Shown here: positions 26,673 through 38,600 of the stretch, piece by piece
Position numbering within the stretch: the stretch's first letter is position 1
Layout of the letters: each line of letters starts with the position of its first letter
DNA from: Formicarius rufipectus
Lineage: Eukaryota; Chordata; Aves; Passeriformes; Formicariidae
Length of the DNA stretch: 64,000 bases
NCBI GenBank assembly: GCA_013399695.1
Contig: VXAU01002296.1
Location: forward strand, 192,654 to 256,653
Direction of reading: 5' to 3'
Made by a program: the position numbers and the translations under genes
The notes under the pieces: model-generated
Databases searched by the model: none
What the model saw: only the letters and a program-made list of their open reading frames with translations
Told to the model about the DNA's origin: nothing

Positions 26673-29600
26673 CTGAAACAATAGAATAGAAAAGAGTGAT
26701 CAAAAAGTACTTTGCAAAAATATGCCAGATGAAGGAGGAAGGATTTCATTATGGAAAGTTTTGTTTTCAGTAACAAAGCTTATATATTCCAAACCATTTG
26801 CAAAATTTGTATTTTATGTATTTTTTAACATAGGTAATGAGCTTTATGGTGGTGCTGAAAGGAGCAGGAAATAAAATAGCATTCAGAACCCTCTCTCTTT
26901 ATTCATGAGTTCAGTAAGCTGCTAGTGCATTTTATACAAATTAAATCTGAAGAGAATATTCCCTTAAAGGCAGACTAATTCATTCTCTATACATTTGATT
27001 TTAGGTTTGGGGAGAGGAAGCCGTGGGGTGAGGGGGTAGGATTGGTGCTTAAATGAGGGCATTGATACAGTACCTCAAAGCCCAGTAATGTACAGTATTG
27101 TCCAGTAAAACAAAGACACATTTCACACTGACAAATGCTGTAAGGATTATCTGTGCTTCATTTCTCTCAGGGACCATTTTACAGGCTTCAAAACACACTG
27201 TTTTTAGACAATCTGGTAAGACATGAGTTGGAAATGAGATTAGCAAAGTAAAAGGCCAGAAACTAATCACTCTCCCTCCTAGCTCTCAAATATCATATTG
27301 TATTATTCAGCTATGCTGGCTTGTCATTGCACTCTCTTCTCACTTTAGCACAGTCACACTGATAACACTAGCTGATCAATTAGAGGCTAGCTTCTTGGGC
27401 ACCCCTTTATGCATCTGCACTTGCTGGAGATACCCCCATTACAGTTTCTCTTATTAATATGTTTTCTGCAAAACCTCTGCAAACTATTAATAGTAAAACG
27501 TCACTCAAAGAAAAGTGAGGGAGCTAATGTCTCTGCAAATTCTGTTTTAATGACCCTCTGCCAACCAGTGCTCAAGTGTATTTGAGTTCTTCGGTGATGC
27601 CAACTGTCAGGATTTAACAGTGAGATGCCTGTGTTTTTTTCCCCTCCTCATAACTGACATTTGCATGATCTCAATAATTATATGCAAATCTTACGATTTC
27701 CCCTTCTTCTCACATAAGGCTCATGTTACTTGTCAACTGCACAGCTGTCTTATGAGCCAATGCCTGTGCATTTCAAAGATTTGGTTGTATTTCCATCTAT
27801 TATAAGCCTTCATTGTTTAACTCATTAAAGTGTGCGTAGTGGAAATTAACATCTAAATTATAGCTCCCTCTTCATTTATTGTATGGACAAGTCTGGCAAT
27901 TGATAAACAAATGGTTATATTTGATCCTGTTTTTTTGTAAAAGTGTGGACTGAGAACAACAAGGGATTTTAGAGGTCCTCCTTTTTACATTTAAGCATTA
28001 AAAAAAAAAAAAGGAGAGAGAGAGAGACGTTGACTTTCAGGCAGTGAAAGGTCCCACAATATGCAAAATTATTATTTTTTTTTAAGTAAAAGACAAGAAA
28101 AAATTATATTCAAATTAGATGATTTTTTCTCTATATCAATAAGAAGAAAGAAAAGAAAGAATGCTTCTCATCTTCTTGCCCTGTCTGATTCAGCATTCAC
28201 ATTTTCACAGGTGATAGCTATTATAATCTATGATTATGAATCTATGCACCCAAATGATATGAGCTGAGAACAGACACTGAGGATAATAGATTGCTGTATG
28301 TGTCTCATTTACTGCCATTTTTTCTTTCATATTGAAAAATGCAAGGCAAATCACACACACATGCATGCACACAAACTCAAATGCTCACTGAGTGTGAAAT
28401 TCATTGTAAAAACTCTAATGTCAAACACTGATCTATAAACATCTGCTAAAACCAATATATATACTTATTTTGCTCATATATAATATGCTACACAACTATG
28501 CTTTGAAAAAAACTCAAAAACAAGCACTAGTACAAATATAAAAATTTTACCAAATATAAAGCATATATTTAAGAATATTCCCATCCTAGAGACCAGGAGG
28601 GGAGATTTTTTTAAATGCTACTCTAACATTAATTCCTTCAAACTGTCATTTACAGCCTCTAGTAAAGAAGTAAAAGGGTGAAGTCATTAATTTAAGACCA
28701 GAAAAAGCTGATGCACTATACTGAAATCAAAGCATCTTCTATTGTCGAATCAGTTAGAGACTCAGTGTAAGTACAGGCCAGGGCTTTACATTTGTAATTT
28801 AGTACATCAGTCAGCTCTGTTAAAAGGGAGCATTTCACCAGCTTTGAAGCGTAAATGGATTCAAATCATTTAATACTGTAGATATAATTGTATAACACTT
28901 ACCAGCAACTCTAATTCTTTTTCATCATCTTTGTGATCACCCTTGTTGTATTCTGCATTTTTCTTTTTTATATTTTCATTAGCTCGTTTGGTATCTTTGT
29001 CTTCTGCTTGTGAATAAACAATCTCTGGGACGTTTGTGTCTGAAGAGTTAACAAAAACATAGTTGAATAATTTCCATGAGGTTGGTTGTTACACTATTTT
29101 TAATTAACATGTGCAGTAAGGAAGAACTAATTAAACCGGGTGTTGTACCTGAAGTCTTTGAGTTATTCCATGTGTCATCATCAGACATTGCCAATATTTC
29201 TTCTTTTCTGCTAAACAAAAAGAAACTTCTTGTGTTATTCTGCAAAAATTATTGTTCTAATTCCTCTTAGACTCAAATATAAAGACTGTTGGTTAATTAC
29301 ACAAAATTTTGAACACTGTTTGAAATTCTGAAAATAACAGCTACATAAAATGTAGCACTTTTTTTAAGTGACCTGATATTAAGGCTTGGTCTTAAGAAAG
29401 AATTGGCCAAGAAAATTAGAATGTGTTGACCTTCAGATTACATTGCAAAGATGATGGGTTTTCCCAGGCCTTTTCTGGGAAAGCAGCACAAAGGTGATTA
29501 GATGGGTCAGTGACAGGAGAGTGTAATTTTGGGGTCAGGCAAGGGTCTGGAAGGATATGTGTGTTCAAGGAGCCAGGGCTCTCTCTTGCTTGTGTTTTTC

Positions 29601-32600
29601 AAATATTTGTATGTATACAGAGATGGCTGGAAAAAGACATCTTTGTTACCTGGAATAAAACAAAAGATTCTCCCTGCATGTGTACAGTATCAATCCTGTT
29701 GCTTAGCTATGCCCGACTGGCAGGAACAAATTCTGCTTCCCTGCAGCCAATGCAATTTTTAATGTTGCTTTGCTGGTTGTGAAAACAAAGGTCAGGTCCA
29801 ACACGAAAAACACCTACAGAGGGATGCTGAGTGCCTGCAGTCCTCATCAATATCAATGCAAAGTGATAGCAGTTTGGATTGTGTGCTTATGGGGATCTAA
29901 CCTTTAGCGCAAAAGGGAAAAAAATGTTAAAAGAATGTCACTTATGTAAAGTGTAAATTACTATATCACTCCTTATGTCTTCCCTATGAGGAGTGACTTT
30001 TTTTTCTGTAGGTCTTAATTTATGCAATTTTCAACCAGCCGTCCACCTCCTTTACTGAAAATTACTTTCTAATTTTCAAATATTAATCTTTTCCCCTTCT
30101 ATTTTCTCCTAGTGTCTTTCATTAGAATTGATATATCATTAACTCTGCCACCTAAATGCTAAATTCAGAAGGAGGATGCTAAATTTATACTCTGTTAAAA
30201 GAACCTAGACTTCAATTGTCACCAATTTTTAAAATCCAGTCTTTATAGGGATTGCCAGACAAAAGCAGATAGAAGCTCTTGCCAGTCTAGCATCTGATCT
30301 CTGACATTGGTCATCATTAGATACTTCAGGGGAAAATGTAAATTTTTTTGTAGGAAAATACTTGGAGTAATTTATACTGCCTTATTAAATTGTCTCTGGG
30401 CCATTTTTTGTTAGAAGCTGTCCTTGAAGCACAAGATTCAATGCTCTCTCAACGGTTGTTTTTCACCATTAATTGCAATAATGCTGAATATTCTTGCAAT
30501 CTGAGTGAGTGTCATGTCACTCTTGAATTCTGGTACCTGCAGTGCCTCCACACGTTTCTCACTCTTCTACTCACACCAACATATACTGTCCCCCTCCAGC
30601 AGTTCCTATAATCTGCATTTCATCCTGAAAGGGGTAGCAGAGCCAGGCCCTTATTTTCAGTAGATCTGTGGGGGGTTTAATGTAAATTGTTAGTGCTTAT
30701 TATTTATACATAGGATTTCAAGAAGAGCTGTTTGTTTGTTTGTGGCTTTTTACTGGTCGAATGCTGGTCTTAGTCTTACATCTAGTTCCCAGTTTTATTC
30801 TGCCTTTTTGCATCTTTTTCACTTACCTGCTTCCATAAATCTAGATGCTCTCTGGTTTGGAGCTAACTATGAAACAGATGTATAAAAACATTCAGGTGTT
30901 AATAGGGTGTGTGCAAAACTCCTATCGGGAGCCAAGACATGTAAAACCCATGGGAATTCTGCTGAACACAGATGAATTCTTTGAACGTACCTGTCTACCA
31001 GCAGCATTCAGCCATATGGATGCAACTCTTGGGAAGAAGGGTTGGCTAATTTGCTGCTAGAAGGGTACTTTTTAAGGAATTGAGGTTTTTCATTCGAGAA
31101 GGGAAGATGTTGATATCCATATCTAACATAGTATTTTAATAGCAGCTAGACTTCACATCCAAGATGAAGTGGCACTTGCAGCTTCTGTCACACCCTCGTG
31201 AGATAAAAATGCTGCATATACATCCAAATAATACAAAAATTATCAAGATAAAGGACATTTGTGTAGAAACTGGAGGGCAAATTTGCCTACTCATGAAGTT
31301 GGATGTACAAGCAGGATCCTTACTCTTTAGCTTGACTTCCATTCCTTGGAGAAAAGAGAAACCGGATTCTGGTCCATTTCCTGTGTTCCCTGTCCAGTGA
31401 ACATTTTTGGTTCTGATTAATGAATTGTCAGTGTAAAATTATTGACATAATCTTTGAAAACGGATGCTAAGGATTAGTACCTATTTTCCAAACCTTTAAA
31501 TGAACAGGTATAAAGATACTACAAGCTGGATAATTACAGACATGTGCTGGATGGCGTTATCTTATCTAGCCTTATCTTTCTATGTGTCTGTGTTCAGGCA
31601 GTCTTGTATATCACCCCTACCGTCAGTGGTGAGGTATTAACATTTCCAAAGGGGAGTTCATTCCCTCTAACAAGGGCATCATGAGTAAGATGAAGTGACA
31701 TATCCTTCAAAGGAGCTTCTCTTCCTCTGGAAAAGACTGACCATAAAAGGAACCTACAGCTTTGGCTGTTATTGAAAGCTGCATGAATCTCACCTTGTAA
31801 ATATAAATTATACTGGAATGTAGCCATGGAGTTTTAGTGTCTGGGGCTGTAGCACTCAATGTATGTGTGACCTGAGCACCTCAGTTTTAGTTTTGCTGTG
31901 ACTGGAGTTGAATTTTTCCTTAGTCGTTGTTCTAATAGCATCTAGAGCCCTCATCCACAACTTTCTTTTCACAACTGAACACAGGTTATAAACAGTAATG
32001 ATAACACAGCCTCACAACTGGAGTCCACAGTGTAGGGCTTGTAACATAATTTTTAGATGTCGCACGTAATTTTATAAAGATTTACTGCCTGTAGCCCATT
32101 ATTTTTTCACACCTGCCCTGCAAACACTTCAGTACATGGAATGACAGTGTAACAGTTATTTTCTTTATTTTACTTCTATATCATAAATATCTGTCCTCAA
32201 ATAATTATTTTAGTGGAAAATCTAAAATTAACCTAAATTGAGGTTATTGATACTGCCATGTTTGAGGATCATATGGAGAATAAATCAAGAGTAATTTAAA
32301 TCGCTTCTTCAGTGTAAGAAGTGATATGAAGATGTTGAGACTATGAGTGCATAAAACTGCAGAACAACCTCAAAAATATATGTAGACCTTAAGGAGTGAA
32401 ATACTACCCAAAAGCCAATAAAAATTAGTCTCTTCATCAAACGGGGTCAATTAGAAGGTGTTTGTCTATATAGTAAGTTTTTCTCCATATTTGTTTGGAA
32501 TATTCTCCTAGCACACCATCAGAATTCCGTGAGCAGATTTTTAAATTAGAATAGTAATTAAGCTTTTGTTTTAGAAATTATCACACTTTGTTGTGAAGAG

Positions 32601-35600
32601 TGGTCTAAATTTGCTTACATTGTGAGATACAACAAATTTGTGTTCTGTTTAAAAGCATTTACTTTTAAGTGATCAAGGCATTCAGACAGCAATGCAAGCT
32701 AGAAAAAATCCTGCAAACCTGTAGAAGATCTGTTGCTTTTTCTCATTCAGCTGAATGGAGCACAGCTTCAAAAAGTACACAAGAAACTTAGGAATTTCTA
32801 CAAGTTTTAAAAAACAAACAAACAAACAAACAAACAGTTTTGTTTTGTATGCACACGATTCATTCTTGATGGAATTATCATTCTCTTGGACTGAATTATA
32901 AAAATAAATTTAGAATAAAACTTTTTTTCTTTTGCATTTATAAAGAACAAATATGAAGTTCAGGGGCTAATCAGTAAGACTGAGAGGACTGAAAATTTGA
33001 TGGACATTATGGGAAGGAGTTCAGAAGTCCAAAAGTTACATGGATTTGGCAACTCAAGAAATGTTAAACTTGGAACCTAAAGGTGTGAAGAGTAGAGACA
33101 CAATGAATAAGTGATGAGGAAAAAAAAAGAATTAGCCAATAAAAAATATTTCTTTTACTTCATGAGAGTTGAGATAAAGTAAGATATTTATTTTGAATTA
33201 GCCTTTTTAAGTTAAATAGGGATTTTTTGGAAGTGAGGTTTAATCAAGATTTCCGATAATCTATGTATAACCACACAACCAAAAGACTTCTAAAATTTTC
33301 TATTGCAGTGCTAGTAGTGGGGCAGAGTCTTACAGGAACAGCCATCTTACAGGACATAACTGATATGAACAGAGTCTTAGAAAATGATATTATTTCATCT
33401 GGTCTGTGAGCAGAACTTGATTAAATATGCTTCATTTAAGAGAAGCCGATAATCTCTGACTCAAATCTGAGAGACCCAAAAGAGGAAAACACACATTGGT
33501 TTAAAACCTTTGCTATTCAAATCTCTCAAATTGGTCCTGATACTACTTTATCAGTATCAAAAGAGTAGGAAAAAGTAGCAACTATATTTAGGAAAAAGAA
33601 TAGAAATAGGCAACTACAGGCCCAGGTCTCTTCAGAAAGTTTTCACATCAGATTTAGAACAAAACTTAAATGAGAGGAGAAATAAAGATAAATGGAAAAT
33701 GGCATTAAAATGCCAGACTCACCTGATAATATCTGTCTTTGATAAGATTACTATATTTCCCTTGTCTAAAAATCAGTTATCTGGACTTCATTAGAGCATT
33801 TGTTGTGCAGCCACATGGGAAATTTATTAATTAAACAGGAGAAGAGGGATATGAGTATAAGAGCAGGGCGGTGGGAGAGGGGCTCAGTGCCAAGCAGAGT
33901 CCCACAAGCTGGGCTGTGTGGAGCTAGCAGGTGTCACTGAGGAATTGGAGAGGACCAGTCGTGTAATCAGACTTACTCAGTCATGTTATTACAGACCACA
34001 GCACAAGAAGTCAAAGTTAAATTAAATCCGTGGCAGATAGGAAGTTGGGAGACATGACCAACACAGAGGAGGATTAAAAGAAATGGGTGGCCTGGAGAAT
34101 CAGGATAATAGATAAGGGATGAAATTCAAAATTATAAAGTGCCAGGTTATATACATTAAGGGACTAGAAAGTTTCTACCACAAAACTAGGCCTAAGAAAT
34201 TGGAAGAAACAGTTGAACAAGAAAAATCAGAGATGTGGGTTTTTTTGTCGTTGTTGTTGTTTTGTTTTGGTTTTGTTTTTTTGTTTGTTTTTTGTTGTTG
34301 TCGTTTTTGTTTTTGTTTTGTTGTTGTTTTTTTTTTGTAAGAAAACATTTCCAAACCACTGGTGTGAGATGAGCAGGACATTGTGATATCAAGGTGAACC
34401 ACGTTTTGCAGTAATGTATCAGAGAAGGTTTTCCCTTTAATGAAAGATTTTCAAGAAATGTTCCTGTTGTGGCACCAGGTGCCAAAAAGAACTCTTCTGG
34501 AACATTTGTCTACAATATTCCAGAAAGATTAATTCAAACTGGAACAGGTGCAGAAGAGGACTAGAAGGTGACTTGCAGAATGAAAAAATCTATATTAACC
34601 AAGGAGACAAACTGAGTATTTCTATTTTCAGAATAAAAAAAGTAAAGCCTGAGAGAAGAAATAAATGCCCATTATTGTTATAACAAAGGGGTAAATACTC
34701 AGAAGGCAAAAAACAATAAAGCAGGAAGACTGTTTATGCGTTAATATAAAGAGGTCACACAAATGGTTTTTATGGAAACTTAATATCTGTAAGCATTAGA
34801 AAAGTATATCCTGTAATTTTTCAGTGCAAGTACCAGACGCAAAAAACTGAGAAGGCCTTGGTATGGAAACATGGATATATTTATGTGAAAGTATTCAAAG
34901 AATGTATTTCTCAATATTTAGTTAAAAAACGTGTAAAAGGCAGAAAAGTTTTCAACACAATTTAATTTAAAAATCCAGATAGTCTTGGCGTCTTGCACAA
35001 ACTCTCATTCCTCTGATTTTTACTATAGATTCAAAATGAAAAAAATCAAAATTCTACCCTGAAGTTGAGGTGAAGCAAAAATGTCTTCATGAAAGGAGCT
35101 GGCAAGATTGAAGCTGCTAATAAAAGAGTAGCTATTTTTTAATTTCAGCAGAGTTTTCTAAGTCTAAGAGTAACTTTATACAGCCACCTTCAAAATACCT
35201 AGTGATTTTGGATCTAGTGCCAAAAAATAGCTGGCCTTGCTGAAGAATGATGTCACTGGGATGTAAAAAACGTGCGATCCTTGAAAAGAAGTAGTTACGT
35301 GTGTCAGTAATGTTTTACAGAAGAACAGAAGAGCAAAAAGTAAAATAGTGCAGTCAGGTACTCAGGTCTGAGATGTCATTGGAGGCAAACAGGCATCCTG
35401 CACAGAACTGTGTGGGGGGAGAGACTAACAACATGGGGAGGGAAGGACACGCAGCTTATAGTGGTTATTTTTGTGTGATTAGCAGCAGATGTCATGTGAG
35501 AAAGAGGTAGAGAAGGAAATGCTGCACTTAAACAAGTAACAACAAAATTAATTTAAAAATGTTTACATACACATTGAAAGCAGAAGGAGTAAAATGTTTG

Positions 35601-38600
35601 GAAGAGCTGGGTGAGAAACTAAAGAAAGGGTTTTCCACATGTAATTCAGTAGTATTGTATGCACTGTCAATCAAAACCCACAAATATGCAACCACATTAA
35701 TTTAAAAGGAAAAAGGAATTTTGGAAAGGATTAGGAAATACTTTGTATGTGTAAAGTTCAAAGTAGAGGTTTAAAGTTCAATTAAAATGTTTGTAAAGCT
35801 CAGTAGAGTGAGAATTCAATATAATTTTTTTTCACTAATGTAACCCCTATAACAATTGGTTTTCTGGAAAACTACATTTAAAATATTGTTCTATTTATGC
35901 TGATCTTAAAATACCAGTTGGACAGGGGAGAAAATATTACCAAAATTAATTCATGGGGAGATGAAAATGCCAGCAGGGAAAGAAAATGGTAGTATATAAA
36001 AAAAAAGAGTTAAAAACAGGCTTGATTCTGACCTCATTATCATGATGAGACAACTATGAAAGACACATCCCACACGACTTCAGGATCTAGATCCACTTCG
36101 TGTCCTGACATCTCTGTCTTCTGTATGACAACTTAAGTAGTTCTGAAGCCACCATGAAGATCGTGATGCGGATCTTCAAAGTACAGACTTTGACATCCCT
36201 TGTGATGTTGTCTCTGTGGTTAATTTTATTCTATTTCACTCACTAAATACATGAGCTAAGTATTTAACGAGTAAAGATAAACTCATTCCTTGCCTCCATA
36301 AAGCCGGGTCCAAAACTCACTATAGAGTCAATCTTCTACTGATTTAAACTGATGTCTGTGTCATCAGAAGTTGAAGTTATAGTCTTACAATACAATCACT
36401 CCACAATTTATTATCACTTGCAATTTTTAGTATCAAGTAGCGGGGGAGGTACAGCCTTGGCTCAAAGCCACCTTTGTGCCTCCTGGGGCCTTGCCTCACT
36501 GTGCCTCAGCACCAACCAGGATCCATAAGGTGGTGTGGAGATGACAAGAAGGCTGAGGATTACCTGCCTGTGACCTGGCATAAGAGGGCATATATATTAC
36601 TTCTCCTCTGGAGAATTTCTGGCATGGGAGACTGTCTGATGGAGGTGTGTCAAACAGCCTTTCCACTGAGCAATGCTTGACCTCTTATTTTGGGACACTT
36701 GAAAACTGAGAGGCCACAAACTGTCTGCAAGCGAGACACATGCAGTGTGCAACCACTTATATGTTACAGAGAGGAGACATTAAGTGCACGCTCAGCTTCC
36801 CAGGTCAGACCAGATCATGCACAGAGGCTCCAGTGCCCAGGAGTGCCTGGCCGTGCTGGCCACAGTGGAGCCAAACAGGCTGGTGGACAGTAGGATCTGG
36901 TCTCATCCAGAGTTCTACCTGAAAGTTGTATCTGCCCAGGCTTTGAGCTCCCTGTGCCTATAGAAGAGAAAGACCCTTGATAAAGCTAAGGAGTGAAATC
37001 ACTGTTATTGCTGGAGGTGGTGCTCCTTTCTGATCTGTTTACCTGTTCATTTTATCCAAATGAAGGCAGAATATTATTTTTATGAACAGTATGCTCTCAT
37101 TTGAAATTGACACTAATGAATGCAAGGCCCTTTCCCTCTCTTGTTTGTACCATCAAATTAATTAGCTCTATTGTGACATCAGTACTTTTCTCAAGGAGTT
37201 CAAGGCTTGAGCATTTTCCTTTCTTTTTCTAAAGGGCATCTTCAGTGCCCTTTATCTACCACAGGAATCATGCATCACTTGTATTTTTCACAACTAATGC
37301 TGTATATTATAAAAACTGATTGTGATGTGAAGATTGTTATACTGTGTGGCAAATTGCCCAAACAATTACTGTAAATGCATGAGCCATAAACTGTACTGCC
37401 AAGGACACTGGTAGGTTAGATCCTATGAAAGAAACAATTAGAGTCTGAGGTGAAAATAATAGAGATGAGATGACAGTCATTGAAAAGGCAGAACATCCAG
37501 TTTAATGTTGTAAATATAGGTTTGTGGATTACACTGATGGTTTTAAAGTGTTCATGACTTATTGAATGGAATAGAATATTCCATACTTTAGAACGGGGCC
37601 ATAATTATTATTCCTTTTTAATTGTGATGTCTGATGCATTTGTGAGCAGTTGTTGAGAACACCCCTACATTATAGTGATTCTAGTTCTAAATTATCCTCC
37701 TGCTCCAAGGATTTGGGGGTTTTTTATTATTATTATTATTATTTTACTTTTTAGCATTTTGTTGTTCAGGGTCTGTTCTGAACAAAGTATTTTCTCTTGA
37801 GGAACTTGGAGTGCTTAGAGGGTTACAGCAGTAATTATTTCAGTTTCAGCCTACACACTTCACTGCTTTAAATCATCATTAGAAGTTTCATCCCTCAGCA
37901 ACTCCTGCTGAGACAATCTTAAACTCCTAGAAACAATTAGATAAGAATAGCTTATCTTTATTACAATTTGTATATAACGATATTGATGAGAATTTGCCAG
38001 AAATTAAGAGAGGACATTTTTTCCTTAGGAAAAATTTAAATACAGAAAAAGGTTTTTTATGATTGCTAAAGAACTTCATTATTTCGAACCAGATTTGGAG
38101 CATATGAAGATTAGGGTGCATAAAAAAGTTGTACACCCTACAAGAGGATGTGTTGCAATAGACTGTGGCATATAGAGAGAAAATACAAAAAAAAGAAAAT
38201 TGACATTCCAGCATGAGAAAATTAAACAGTCCTCTGGTTGTTTTTTTTTTTTTAAGACAAGACCTAGAGATAAAAGACAGTGAAATAAAATTCTAATATT
38301 AGACCCTAGGGAGAGCACTAAACAGCAGGACACAAAATTATGGCTGGCCAAGAAGACAGAGGTGCTGGGCACATAAAATCAGAACTGGGAAGAGTCTACC
38401 CAGGGTTTGGATCAGAGGACAAATTGAGCAGCAGAGCAAAGGTGGCAACCAGCAAAGGGCAGTCTGGGTCTGCTTCATGTGAGTGCTCTGAACTACAAAA
38501 CCCATTAGTCAGAGCAGGCAAGGAGAAGCTATAAAGTGTTTCTGAAAGCAAGTTGCAAGGAAACTAAGCCCCCAGTGGTGATACCTTTCAGGAAAATGCT

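Larger units (their letters stand above)
26673..28902 (-). other. PPP1R3A: PPP1R3A intron 3, with a candidate conserved regulatory block
   Basis: This 2.2-kb intron contains no coding frame. Its centre (about 27280-27930) has evenly mixed, non-repetitive sequence with many homeobox/POU-type words, including ATTTGCAT and ATGCAAAT in inverted orientation. That is the look of a vertebrate conserved noncoding element. A poly-A/GA tract lies at 28000-28027. Assignment as regulatory DNA is inference. Confidence 0.4.

Noticed and set aside
26673..26681. Start of the large exon frame at 26681
   Set aside because: These bases belong to the intron acceptor (tttcag ends at 26673). The exon begins at 26672.
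34175..34485. Lys/Asn/Gln/Thr-rich minus-strand open frames
   Set aside because: They are translations of the complementary strand of the GT-rich tract at 34236-34337.
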